Below, piece after piece: positions 7,721-16,072 of a stretch of 64,000 nucleotides of DNA. This stretch comes from Promicromonospora umidemergens (GTDB lineage Bacteria; Actinomycetota; Actinomycetes; Actinomycetales; Cellulomonadaceae). The position numbers and the translations under genes are program-made. Under the pieces are notes generated by a model that was not told the origin of the DNA, ran no database searches, and was given only the letters and a program-made list of their open reading frames with translations. Each line of letters opens with the position of its first letter. Within the stretch, counting starts at the first letter, position 1. Where the stretch lies: NCBI RefSeq assembly GCF_024171995.1, contig NZ_JAMTCT010000006.1, forward strand, positions 1 to 64,000, in the 5' to 3' direction.

Positions 7721-8761
7721 TCACGCCACCAGTGCCCCTCCGGTGGCCGTCGAGTACGCCTCGAGCACGCCGTCGTGCAGGGCTGACTCGTCCATCGCGC
7801 CGACGAGCCAGTCGCCCGCCTCGATCATGTACAGCCGCTGCTCCGGGTCCTCGACGGCGGCGTGGGCGGCGAAGGCAGCCTCGGCAGGGGACTCGACGGT
7901 GGCGAGCTGTGTGCCCTCGAACGCCGGTATCTCACGCACGATGGTCGGCAGACCGACGCGGGCGGCATCCAGCACGCTGATCGGGAACCCCTCGTACGAG
8001 GCGGAGTGCAGGTAGACGTCGGAGGCCGCCAGCCGACGCATGACGTCGTCCGCGGCGAGCCAGCCGGTGACCTCGACGCCCGTGTCCCTCAGCTTGCGCA
8101 CGAGGCTCTCCTCGCCGTCGCCCAGCCAGCGGAAGTGCAGGTCCAGCTCGAACCGGCGGGCCAGCCGGGCGGTCTCCGCGAAGAACCGCGGGTCCTTCTG
8201 CGCCATGACGCGGCCGACCATCGTGACGGTCCGCGGGTTCGTCGCCACCACACCGGAGCGCGCACCGGCCTCCCGCACCGCTGCGGAGGACGGGACGTTG
8301 GGAATGCGCACGATGTTCTCCACGCCCAAGGACCGGGCAAGGCGCTCCTCGCGCGGGCTCACCACCGCGACCACCGAGCCGTTCGCCGCCAGCGCCCGTT
8401 CCAGCATCCGTGCCCCGCGACGGGCCAGGCCGGGAAGTCCGGGCCGCTCGAAGTAGTAGCAGTGCGGTTGGTAGACGACGGGCACCGGTAGCCTCCGGAC
8501 CCGCGTGTACATCCCGGCCCAGCTCGAGTGCGCGTGCACGACGTCGGGCACCATCTCGTCGACGACCTGCTGGACCGTCTGCACCCGGGCGACGAAACCG
8601 TCAGGGAGGCCGGCCATGCTCCGGTAGACGCCGTGCCCCTGGGTGCTCTCGACACCGGTGGACAGCAGATGGTGCTCGGCCTCGGGAACCAGTTCGGTGA
8701 TGCGGTCGATCGCGCGGCCGACGCTGCCGGAATACCGGTCAGTGATATGCAAGATTTGCAA
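7721..8761 (-). CDS. Glycosyltransferase family 4-like (GT-B)
   Basis: 346 residues. The N-terminal GT-B half contains DVVHAHSSWAGMYTR. The C-terminal half has TMVGRVMAQKDPRFF and the nucleotide-sugar-binding segment ASYEGFPISVLDAARVGLP, a variant EX7E motif with Asp in the second acidic place. It probably adds a sugar to a cell-surface or exported glycan from an NDP-sugar. The start is TTG 8761, supported by GGAGGG seven bases upstream; no in-frame ATG lies nearby. A TATACT -10 box at 8801-8806 (minus) would give a leader of about 33 bases. It lies downstream of, and parallel to, a second glycosyltransferase. Confidence 0.85.
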   Translation of the reverse strand: MQILHITDRYSGSVGRAIDRITELVPEAEHHLLSTGVESTQGHGVYRSMAGLPDGFVARVQTVQQVVDEMVPDVVHAHSSWAGMYTRVRRLPVPVVYQPHCYYFERPGLPGLARRGARMLERALAANGSVVAVVSPREERLARSLGVENIVRIPNVPSSAAVREAGARSGVVATNPRTVTMVGRVMAQKDPRFFAETARLARRFELDLHFRWLGDGEESLVRKLRDTGVEVTGWLAADDVMRRLAASDVYLHSASYEGFPISVLDAARVGLPTIVREIPAFEGTQLATVESPAEAAFAAHAAVEDPEQRLYMIEAGDWLVGAMDESALHDGVLEAYSTATGGALVA

Positions 8762-9037
8762 CTGCGCCCTCCGTCCCGTGCCGGAATTCGCCCTTAAATG
8801 AGTATAAATCCCAGCGGGCGCGCATCCACCGAACGTCGGTCAGATTACCAATGGAAGCGCAGGCAGGCGCGCCAAAGAAATCTCTGCACGACACAGGTTC
8901 GTGCATTTCTATCGGCCGACCGAATCGAACCATCGGGCATCATCAAGAGAACGCGTCGAGCTCCACCGAATACCTCAGGACCGTCCGGGAACGCTGGATT
9001 TCCGTCGCCGCTCTGGCACCTGCCGGGATCGTGCCGC
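8762..9037 (-). promoter_or_regulatory. AT-richer intergenic region with promoter for the GT4 gene
   Basis: 276 bases between the two glycosyltransferase genes. On the minus strand a TATACT -10-like box at 8801-8806 precedes the TTG start at 8761. The segment 8860-8960 has visibly lower GC than its surroundings. I see no ORF with coding character in it. Confidence 0.4.
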
Positions 9038-10117
9038 TCACTGCCGCCGGCCGACGAGGTGGGGTACCACCTTGCGGTAGACCTCAGCGTGCCGCCGGCC
9101 GACTCGTTCCCAGTCGCGCTCGTCCAGGTGGGGCCGCGTCCCTCGCTCACGGGTCATCCGCGCGACGGCGGTCGCACGCAGCAGGTCCGCCGGCTGGAGC
9201 ACGCGGTCGAACATGAACACCCAGCCCTCGCCGACCTCGTGGGCCAGGGCGTCCGCGGCGGCGCTGCGCGTGACGAGCACGGGCCGGTCGAGCGACAGCG
9301 CAAGCAGCGCGGCACCGACGTCGTACGTGTCCTGGTAGGGCAGCACCACGAGCTCCGCGCGGCGCACCGCACGCGCGAGCACGTCGTCGGGTACGGACTC
9401 CAGCCTCGCCTCGATACGGTCGTCGGCTGCGGCGACCGCCTCGATGTGGTCAGCGAGCGCCACGTCCTGGCACCTGCCGACGACGGTCAGGCGCATCACC
9501 GGGTCGTTGACCGCGCGGAACACGTCGAGCAGCCGTTCGATCCCCTTGTTCCGGCGGATCCTGCCGAACAGGAGCAACCGGCCCGGCTCGGCCCTGGTGC
9601 GGGGGTCGGGCGGAAACACCGACCGGTAGTGACCGTGCGGGATGGTGGCGGCGCGCACCCCAGGTGGGAGCGGCGTCGTCGCGTCGAGCCTGATCCACAG
9701 GGCTGTCCGGCGGTCGAGCCTGTCCAGGAAGGACTTCGCCAGGCGGTCGCCGGACTCCTGCGGCGCGACGTCGTGCACCGTGCGCACGACCGGCGTCTCG
9801 GTCAGCTCGAGCCGGAGCAGGAGCGTATAGGCGAGCGCCACCTTGATGAACCGGCCGACGGGGGTGCGCTGCCGCACGAGGAGCTCCGGCCAGTGCACGT
9901 GCAGCACGTCGTACGCGCCGAGGAGCGCGCGAGGCCACGAGAACGTGAGGACCGCTGTCTCGGGCGGCGCTGCGCCGATCATGTGGTCGACGTACTGCGT
10001 GGTGCCGTTCGGGGCGGGCAGCACGTGCAGCACGCGGATCCGCTCACGGGTGGTCGACTCGACACCCGCCGGTTCCTCAGGATCGCCGGTCCCGTCCGTG
10101 GCCGCTCGACGCACCAT
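9038..10117 (-). CDS. Glycosyltransferase (GT-B fold, GT4-like)
   Basis: 359 residues from ATG 10117, which has AAAGGGG as ribosome-binding site; a longer open frame upstream runs antisense to other genes and has no coding character. Recognisable parts are VLHVLPAPNGTTQYVDHMI, DVLHVHWPELLV, VVRTVHDVAPQ and, in the C-terminal half, LLLFGRIRRNKGIERLLDVF and VVLPYQDTYDVGAALLAL. The HVHW and TVHD pattern is seen in GT4 enzymes of exopolysaccharide loci. Substrate unknown. With the second GT and the sulfotransferase it suggests a small surface-glycan locus near an IS element. Confidence 0.8.
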   Translation of the reverse strand: MVRRAATDGTGDPEEPAGVESTTRERIRVLHVLPAPNGTTQYVDHMIGAAPPETAVLTFSWPRALLGAYDVLHVHWPELLVRQRTPVGRFIKVALAYTLLLRLELTETPVVRTVHDVAPQESGDRLAKSFLDRLDRRTALWIRLDATTPLPPGVRAATIPHGHYRSVFPPDPRTRAEPGRLLLFGRIRRNKGIERLLDVFRAVNDPVMRLTVVGRCQDVALADHIEAVAAADDRIEARLESVPDDVLARAVRRAELVVLPYQDTYDVGAALLALSLDRPVLVTRSAAADALAHEVGEGWVFMFDRVLQPADLLRATAVARMTRERGTRPHLDERDWERVGRRHAEVYRKVVPHLVGRRQ

Positions 10118-10294
10118 GCCCCTTTCACACGAGATGCACAGAAATTCAGGGAGCTGAACACCCGGCAATGGCTGTAAATCGTATTCCGGTGACCTATGCC
10201 GCGCACCCGGGACGAGCAGCAGGCCGCGACCCGGTTCGCCCAGGCCGCACAAAAGGCACAGAAGACACAAACCACCTTGACGGGCTCTTGTCCG

Positions 10295-10309
10295 TACAAT
10301 GGCGGGGTG
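10295..10309 (+). promoter_or_regulatory. Leaderless promoter of the DUF2530-like gene
   Basis: A TACAAT -10 box at 10295-10300 is followed by six bases and then GTG at 10307, exactly where transcription should begin. The mRNA is therefore probably leaderless; there is no Shine-Dalgarno. TTGACG at 10277-10282 is only 12 bases upstream and too close for a normal -35. Confidence 0.5.
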
Positions 10310-10543
10310 CCAACGATCCGCTCCCTGCTGGCGCACCCCGAGGAGCGCCGGCCCAGTCCGCCTGCCCCGCGCGCCGATCTCCGGCGGGTCTTTGGCGCGG
10401 GCATCGGGCTGTTCGCGATCGGGCTCGTCGTGGCGCTGATCCTGCACCTCACCGGCGGGGACGGTATCGAGGCGATCGCGATCTGCGGCACCGGCATCGT
10501 GCTCGGCGGGCTGGGCCTGCTCTGGGCCCGCCGCTGGCGATAG
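10307..10543 (+). CDS. Small membrane protein, DUF2530-like
   Basis: 78 residues from GTG 10307. A proline-rich, charged N-terminus (HPEERRPSPPAPRADLRRV) is followed by two transmembrane helices (FGAGIGLFAIGLVVALILHL and AIAICGTGIVLGGLGLLW) and a short ARRWR end. Size, topology and the arginine end match DUF2530, actinobacterial proteins of unknown role. The frame extends upstream to ATG 10196, but the TACAAT box exactly six bases before GTG supports the short leaderless form. It is convergent with the large Hsp90-like gene. Confidence 0.6.
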   Translation: MPTIRSLLAHPEERRPSPPAPRADLRRVFGAGIGLFAIGLVVALILHLTGGDGIEAIAICGTGIVLGGLGLLWARRWR

Positions 10544-10566
10544 GCCGCCACGACGCGGGCCTGCGA

Positions 10567-13500
10567 TCAGCCCCAGGCCCGCTCCGCGCTCAGCTCCTCG
10601 GCCCGCGCCGGGTCGCGCAGCGCCGCCTCCAGCAGGAGCATGTCCGCCCCCGTGAGCTCGGCCAGCGCGCGGGCGAGCGCTTCCGGTGAGGTCGCGTGCG
10701 CGACACCGGGCCCGCCCGTGTCCGTCGCGCCGTCGGACACCCACCACGCGACACGGGTGCCGTCCACCGTCAGGGCGTCGTGACGACGCCAGGTCGTCGG
10801 CGCGTCCGGCGCGAGGGCCCGGACCCGAGGGTCCAGCTCGACCGGCTCCCCCGGCTCGTCGGGGTCGAGGTCGGAATGGCCCTCGTACGGAAGGTCCAGC
10901 AGGTCGGCCAGCCGCTCGGCGACATCGGCAGGGGCCGGCACCACGGGGCCGAGCTGCGCCCACCGGGGCGTGGCGGCGACCGCGAGGTCGTCGGTGCTCT
11001 CCACGGTGAGGCCGGTCGGCCCGAGCGCAGGGAGCCGGGCCGGGGCGATCGCTCGTACGTCGTCGGCGCGCGCGAGCGCCGCCAGTCCCGTCCAGACGGC
11101 GCGCGCGACGTCGGCGGACAGCCGCCCCCGCGTCTCGGGTAGCCGCTCCAGGACTTTCGGCCACTCGTGTCCGGGCAGGTCAGCCAGGTCGTGCAGACCA
11201 CCGAGCGCACTCAGGAGGTTGGCACCGAGACCAACGGTCTCGGGCGGGGCGGACGGCAGCAGCGGGGTGTCGCCGAGTGCGAACGGCCCACCGAGGCGGC
11301 CCCGCAGGAACCACGCCGTGTACGACAGGGCCTCCCGGCCCGGGCTGTCCGGCGAGCGCACGGGGGTCAGCAGGGCGCGGCGCAGCTCGGGTTCGGCGGA
11401 GATGCCGCCGAGCGCCGCCGCGAGCGGACCCTGCGCAGCGTCCGTGGCATCCCTCAGCGCGTCGAGGTCCGGCACGGCCGCGACATCACCGACCCACGCA
11501 CCCGGGCCGAGCTCGTCCGCGAGATGTTCGAGGTACTCGTCCCAGTCGGAGAGCCAGCCGGCGGGGTCGTCGGGCCCGTAGTCGACGTCGTCCCCTTCGT
11601 CGGACGCCACGACGTCGACCACCCGGTAGACACCCAGGTCGGCACGGGCACCGGCAGCGACGAGGGTCGCCAGGCCCCAGCGTCCGACGACGTCGTCCCG
11701 CACCAGGGCGAGGTCCAGGTGCTGGGCAGCCCACGTCCCTGGCAGCGCCGCCTCGCGCAGCGGGACGACGTCGCCGTCCGCCGCGACGGGCAGCTCACCC
11801 AGCCAGAACGGAAGGTCGGCCCCTGGCTCGGCAGCAGCGAGCTGCACCAGCTCGAGCACCGCTGAGACCGTCTCGGCGGGCGTCGGGTCGTCGAGCGCAC
11901 CCAGGTCCCCGGCCACCGGCCCCGACGTCGGGCCTGCCGAGGACAGCACCGCCGCGAGGTGCTCGGCGTCGGCGTCGTCCAGCACGTCCTCCGCCGCGGC
12001 GAGCGCCGTCGACCGGACGGCCGGGTCCGCGAGCAGCCCCCGCGGCGTGGTGGGCGCGGCGCCGGCGCGCTCCAGCAGGGGGTGTGCGGCGTCCGGGTGC
12101 ACCACGCGGACGCCGAGGGCGCGGGCGATCCCGGCGAGGTGCGGCGCGTCGAGCAGCACGGTCCCGCGAGGGCCCCGGGCCACCCTGCCGTCGGCGAGCG
12201 GGAGCGGCGCCCCGGCGACGGCCTCGAGCACCGTTGGCTCAGCGGCGTGCGGCGCGAGGGCGGCGAGGGCGTTGCGCACCACGCCGGGATCGGGCGGCAG
12301 CACCTCGACGAGGTCGGCGAGATCGACGGGGTCGGCGCCCAGCGAGCGCGCCAGGGCCTGATACCGCACGGGGACGGTGACCAGCGCGGCCGGGGCGCCC
12401 GCGGCGAGGGCCTGGATGAGCGTGGGGGCCTCGCCGAGCGGCCCGGTGAGGAAGGCCGCGTCCCTCGGCGCGACGCGCTGCGTCGCACCGACGGCGTCCT
12501 CGGCCCGGGACGTCGGGTCCGGCGCGCCCGTCACGGACATGGGGTCCGGTGCGCACGGGCGGAGGAGCGGGGTATCGCGCAGGGCGTTGTCGGCCGACGC
12601 ACGGACCGCGGCGTCGACGTCGCTCGCCGGGAGCCCGGTCGGCACCAGCCCGAGGACCTCGCGCTCGGCACCGAGCTCGCCGAGGAACGCGGCGTAGGCC
12701 AGCCCGGCCTCGGCGGCCACGCGGTCCGACGTCGGGCCGGGGAGCACGCCTCGCCGCCCGGGGTCGACCGGGAACGATGCGATGAGCAGGGCCGGGAAGG
12801 TGAGCCGGACGTCCGTCGGGGTCGGCGCGTGCAGCATCGAGCTCTCCGCGACGCGACCCCCGGTGGTGGGCAACGCCCAGAGCACCGACCAGTCCGGGCG
12901 ACGCGCCTCGGAAGGCAGCGACTCGTCGAGATCCAGGACACCGGAGGCACGGTGCACGCGCCACCGCGACCCGACGTCGCGCAGGACGCGGCGGGGCGGC
13001 GGCGTGGCGGAGTCCGGCGAGCCAGGACCCAGCTGACCTGCGAAGTGGTCCTCGATCACCACTTCGTCGAGCGCGGGGAGGGCGAGCAGGAGGGCGTCGT
13101 CGAGCGCGGCGAGCTGGGCGCCGACGGCGGCCACGGCGTCGGCGTCGCGCAGCAGCAGCTCGACCACGGTGTCCGGTTCGTCCGGTGCGGTCCCGGGCGC
13201 GGAGAACGGGAGCCGCAGCACGGGCAGCGCAGCGCCCCGTGCCCTGACTTCGCGCCCGAGGTCGGTCGGTTGCTGGGCGTCGGCATCAAGGTCGGCAGGT
13301 TGCTGGGCGTTCGTGTCCAGCTCCGCGCGCGTCGCGGCGAGCGAGAACCGCACGCCGCCGTCCCGGGAACGGACCAGCACCTCGTCCGACACGGAGCGCA
13401 CGGCGGCGAACCCGACACCGAAGCGCCCGACGACGTCGGCGGTTGCCGAGGCCGCGCCGCGCAGCTCACCGGTCTTCGCCGAGGCGCGGAGGGACGCCAG

Positions 13501-13785
13501 CGACGCGACGCCGTCGGCGTCGAGGGGGGCACCCGTATTGGTGGCGACGAGGCGCCAGCCCGCACCGACCGGCTCCAGACGCAGGACCAGCCGGCCCGGC
13601 ACCCCGGCACGCGCGGCGGCGTCGGCCGCGTTCTGTGCCAGCTCGACCACCACCCGGTCGCGGTAGTAGCCGCGTGCGTGGTCCTCCTCGGAGTTCGCGT
13701 CCTCGCGAAAACGCGTCGGTGACGCACGCCACGCCTCGGTCACCGCGCGCCGCAGCGCACCGGTGCCGAAGGGGTCGTGGGTCAC
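10567..13785 (-). CDS. Large Hsp90/sacsin-like GHKL ATPase
   Basis: 1072 residues. The N-terminal 230 residues form a GHKL ATP-binding domain: VVVELAQNAADAAARAG (N-box helix), LVATNTGAPLDADGVASL (equivalent of the DxGxG loop, here NTG), and VVGRFGVGFAAVRSVSD (lid glycine motif). The remaining 800 residues are Ala/Leu/Asp-rich and match no domain I can name. Such proteins are annotated in actinobacteria as sacsin N-terminal ATPase-like or molecular chaperone Hsp90; function unknown. A 30-bp in-frame duplication (13261-13320) gives two AQQPxDL units. GTG 13785 is fixed by a 4-bp GTGA overlap with the DUF3027 gene, so the two are co-translated. Confidence 0.75.
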   Translation of the reverse strand: MTHDPFGTGALRRAVTEAWRASPTRFREDANSEEDHARGYYRDRVVVELAQNAADAAARAGVPGRLVLRLEPVGAGWRLVATNTGAPLDADGVASLASLRASAKTGELRGAASATADVVGRFGVGFAAVRSVSDEVLVRSRDGGVRFSLAATRAELDTNAQQPADLDADAQQPTDLGREVRARGAALPVLRLPFSAPGTAPDEPDTVVELLLRDADAVAAVGAQLAALDDALLLALPALDEVVIEDHFAGQLGPGSPDSATPPPRRVLRDVGSRWRVHRASGVLDLDESLPSEARRPDWSVLWALPTTGGRVAESSMLHAPTPTDVRLTFPALLIASFPVDPGRRGVLPGPTSDRVAAEAGLAYAAFLGELGAEREVLGLVPTGLPASDVDAAVRASADNALRDTPLLRPCAPDPMSVTGAPDPTSRAEDAVGATQRVAPRDAAFLTGPLGEAPTLIQALAAGAPAALVTVPVRYQALARSLGADPVDLADLVEVLPPDPGVVRNALAALAPHAAEPTVLEAVAGAPLPLADGRVARGPRGTVLLDAPHLAGIARALGVRVVHPDAAHPLLERAGAAPTTPRGLLADPAVRSTALAAAEDVLDDADAEHLAAVLSSAGPTSGPVAGDLGALDDPTPAETVSAVLELVQLAAAEPGADLPFWLGELPVAADGDVVPLREAALPGTWAAQHLDLALVRDDVVGRWGLATLVAAGARADLGVYRVVDVVASDEGDDVDYGPDDPAGWLSDWDEYLEHLADELGPGAWVGDVAAVPDLDALRDATDAAQGPLAAALGGISAEPELRRALLTPVRSPDSPGREALSYTAWFLRGRLGGPFALGDTPLLPSAPPETVGLGANLLSALGGLHDLADLPGHEWPKVLERLPETRGRLSADVARAVWTGLAALARADDVRAIAPARLPALGPTGLTVESTDDLAVAATPRWAQLGPVVPAPADVAERLADLLDLPYEGHSDLDPDEPGEPVELDPRVRALAPDAPTTWRRHDALTVDGTRVAWWVSDGATDTGGPGVAHATSPEALARALAELTGADMLLLEAALRDPARAEELSAERAWG

Positions 13786-14624
13786 GCGGGGGGTTCGTCC
13801 TTGCCGGCCGGGGCCGCGACCGGCTCGACCAGCCGCGTGGCCTCCACCAGGTGCTCGTCGATCAGCGGGGCCGGGGCCGGCCAGTCGGTCGGGTGCTCCT
13901 CGACATCGGTCTCCGAGTGCGCGCCACAGCCGTGGTCGAGGGAGACGACCTTGCCGTCGTCGGGCGACCACTCGTTGGCGCACACCCCGAAGAGCTGCCC
14001 CATCGACCCGGACAGCGGGATGAGGAACGCGCAGGTCATGCACTCGGCGGCAGCCGCGACGGCGCCCGCCGTGGTGGGGCCACGGGAGCCGCGGTACCAG
14101 CGGTCGGCGGCCTCGGACCGGCCTTGCGGGGACAGCACGCGGGTGCGGGCGAGCGCGAGCTCGTCGATCGCCACCTCGTCGACCTCCGGGTCACCCGTCG
14201 GGGTGTACCCGGGCTCGATCCTCGGGTCGTCGGCGCGGAACGGCAGCACGTCGCCCGCGCCGACGTCGCCGGGGCGCAGTCGCTCGGACCACGGCAGCCA
14301 GGCGGGAGCGAGGATCGCGTCGTCGCCCGGCAGCAGCTCGACCTCGCTGATCGTGGCGGTGCGGCCGCGCGGCACACGCGTCACCGTGACCGTCCAGTGC
14401 CAGCCGCGGTAGCCCCGCATGGTGGCGGCGAAGCGGTGCGAGGCGACCCGCTCGTCCTCGAAGAGGGTGCCGAGGTGCTCCCCGACGTCGTCCGGCCGCT
14501 CAGAGACCTCCTGTGCGGCGGCGCGAGCGAGCTCGGCGGCACCGTTCAGGACGGCGTCTCGGCTTGAGCGTGCGGCGATCCTCCGGGTGGATGTTCGGGT
14601 GTCGGGCGCGATGGTCGTGACCAT
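13782..14624 (-). CDS. DUF3027 domain protein
   Basis: 280 residues from ATG 14624 with GAGGAAC as Shine-Dalgarno. The central part RGYRGWHWTVTVTRVPRG ... LLPGDDAILAPAWLPWSERL is diagnostic for DUF3027. A C-terminal cluster ECMTCAFLIPL ... GVCANEWSPDDGKVVSLDHGCGAHS has spaced Cys and His residues that could bind a metal. Function is unknown. It sits between a cold-shock protein (24 bases upstream) and the Hsp90-like ATPase (4-bp overlap), forming a three-gene operon; the Cys/His cluster and neighbours hint at a protein- or RNA-quality role, as inference only. Confidence 0.85.
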   Translation of the reverse strand: MVTTIAPDTRTSTRRIAARSSRDAVLNGAAELARAAAQEVSERPDDVGEHLGTLFEDERVASHRFAATMRGYRGWHWTVTVTRVPRGRTATISEVELLPGDDAILAPAWLPWSERLRPGDVGAGDVLPFRADDPRIEPGYTPTGDPEVDEVAIDELALARTRVLSPQGRSEAADRWYRGSRGPTTAGAVAAAAECMTCAFLIPLSGSMGQLFGVCANEWSPDDGKVVSLDHGCGAHSETDVEEHPTDWPAPAPLIDEHLVEATRLVEPVAAPAGKDEPPA

Positions 14625-14647
14625 GTTCCTCGGGACCTCGTGGGGGT

Positions 14648-15022
14648 TCAGGCGTCGAAGTCGTCTGCGACCTTGCGCAGCATCTTGGCGAGCGTCTCCG
14701 TGTTCTTCGGATAACGCCCCTTGCGCAGGTCGTTTGCTACGTGGTCCAGCATCTGCGTGAGATCGCCGACGATCACAGCCATGTCCTCGGCGGGCTTCCG
14801 CTTCGCTTTCGCAACCGACGGGGCAGCGTCCAGCACCTTGACCGCGAGCGCCTGCGGGCCGCGGCGGCCGTCGGCCACCCCGAAGTCCACGCGGGCGCCC
14901 GGCTTGGGTACTACGCCCTCGGGCAGGGCGGAGGCGTGCAGAAAGACCTCGCCTCCGTCCTCGTTGGCGATGAAACCGAAGCCTTTGTCGGTGTCGAACC
15001 ACTTGACCTTGCCGGTGGGCAC
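14648..15022 (-). CDS. Cold-shock-domain protein with C-terminal extension
   Basis: 124 residues. Residues 1-66 form a cold-shock domain with RNP1 GFGFIA (in DKGFGFIANEDG) and RNP2-like EVFLHASAL. About 55 further residues, KRKPAEDMAVIVGDLTQMLD and beyond, form a charged helical tail absent from CspA. The start GTG 15022 gives the canonical PTGKVKWFD N-terminus and follows AAGAAGG. Cold-shock domains bind single-stranded RNA/DNA; this long form is typical of actinobacteria and usually lies beside DUF3027, as it does here. It is first in the operon with DUF3027 and the Hsp90-like gene. Confidence 0.85.
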   Translation of the reverse strand: MPTGKVKWFDTDKGFGFIANEDGGEVFLHASALPEGVVPKPGARVDFGVADGRRGPQALAVKVLDAAPSVAKAKRKPAEDMAVIVGDLTQMLDHVANDLRKGRYPKNTETLAKMLRKVADDFDA

Positions 15023-15218
15023 TACGACCTTCTTCTGTGCTTGTCGGTACTGCTCGTGGGAACTGCTCAGGACGGCCTGGTTGCTGCGAGCTGAGCGCGC
15101 CACCTCCGGCCGGAAGTACCAGGTTACCGGGCCGAAGCCTGCCACGTCGCATGCATTGGGCACTCTTCGCCCGCACGGAGCCGTCCGCGTCGGGTCCGCC
15201 GGCTCGTCCGCGGGGTTC

Positions 15219-15947
15219 TCACGCCTGGATCCCGAGGTCCGCGGCGAGCCGGAGCGCCACCTGGTCCAGCCACGCCTCCGGGTCGGTGACCGAGCCCACC
15301 AGGTGCCCGAACAGCTCGAACGAGAGCACGCCGAACAGCGCGGTCCACGCCATGAGGGCGCGGCGGACGACCTCCGGCAGCTCGTCGTCCGACAGGTCGG
15401 GCTCCGCCATGAGGCCGTGCTCCGCGATGAACGCCAGCGCGGGCGCGACGGTCCCCGTGGTGGCCGCGGCAGCCGGCACCACCGGCGGGCGCGCGCCCGC
15501 CGCGTAGGCGTCCCCGACGATGCGCACGAGCACCCGCACGACCCGGGTCGCAGGGTCGACGGTGTCCCGCGGCGCGGCGTACCCGGGCACGGGGGTGCCG
15601 TAGAGCAGACCGAACTCGCCCGGGTGCGCGACGCACCACCGCCGCACGGCGCGAAAGGTGGCGAGCCAGCGAGCGGCGGTGTCCGAGCGGTCGGTCACGC
15701 CGGCGTCCGCGCTCTCCGCGGCGTGACCCAGCTCGCCGTACGCCTCGATGAGCAGCGCGGTGAGGAGTGCGTCACGGCTCGGGAAATACCGGTAGACGGC
15801 CGAGGAGACCATCTCGACGTCGCGCGCGACGGCGCGCAGCGACAGTGCGGCGGCGCCGTCGGTACCCAGCCGCGCTCGGGCCGAGTCGAGGATCTCGCGG
15901 GTGATGGTCTCTCGGGCGAGGGCGCGAGCTGTACGGGCCGGGCTCAT
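15219..15947 (-). CDS. TetR/AcrR family regulator with TetR_C_33-like C-terminus
   Basis: 242 residues from ATG 15947. The N-terminal HTH (residues about 12-58: ITREILDSARARLGTDGAAA, LSLRAVARDVEMVSSAVYRY, FPSRDALLTAL) is typical TetR. The ligand domain contains PGEFGLLYGTPVPGYAAP and ELFGHLVGSV. It is divergent from an NAD-dependent epimerase gene with 125 bases between the starts, and two matching palindromes lie in that gap. I infer autoregulation and repression of the epimerase gene. The ligand is unknown. Confidence 0.9.
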   Translation of the reverse strand: MSPARTARALARETITREILDSARARLGTDGAAALSLRAVARDVEMVSSAVYRYFPSRDALLTALLIEAYGELGHAAESADAGVTDRSDTAARWLATFRAVRRWCVAHPGEFGLLYGTPVPGYAAPRDTVDPATRVVRVLVRIVGDAYAAGARPPVVPAAAATTGTVAPALAFIAEHGLMAEPDLSDDELPEVVRRALMAWTALFGVLSFELFGHLVGSVTDPEAWLDQVALRLAADLGIQA

Positions 15948-15985
15948 GCTCCACAGGCTGCCATGTCGGATCACCGCACACAAAC

Positions 15986-16000
15986 GAGAGCAGCGCTCTT
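15986..16000. promoter_or_regulatory. TetR operator, copy 1
   Basis: GAGAGCAGCGCTCTT: a 5-3-5 inverted repeat AGAGC/GCTCT in the divergent gap, 39 bases upstream of the TetR start. It matches operator copy 2 at 13 of 15 positions. Confidence 0.65.
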
Positions 16001-16040
16001 GCCAAGGCGCACCCGCCCGTGCCACGCTTGCGGCACCAAC

Positions 16041-16055
16041 GAGAGCACCGCTCTC
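16041..16055. promoter_or_regulatory. TetR operator, copy 2
   Basis: GAGAGCACCGCTCTC: a perfect 6-3-6 inverted repeat, 18 bases before the epimerase ATG, so a bound repressor would overlap its transcription start. It is spaced 55 bases centre to centre from copy 1. Confidence 0.7.
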
Positions 16056-16072
16056 AGAACGGAGCATCGATC

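Noticed and set aside
10277-10300. TTGACG/TACAAT as a standard -35/-10 promoter
   Set aside because: The spacer is only 12 bases; only the -10 box is accepted.
10118-11164. Upstream extension of the glycosyltransferase frame at 9038-10117 to 708 residues
   Set aside because: The extension is antisense to the DUF2530-like gene and in conflict with the Hsp90-like gene; a good Shine-Dalgarno supports ATG 10117.
11959-13722. 587-codon plus-strand frame opposite the Hsp90-like gene
   Set aside because: Arg/Gly-rich antisense shadow; the minus-strand frame has clear GHKL motifs.
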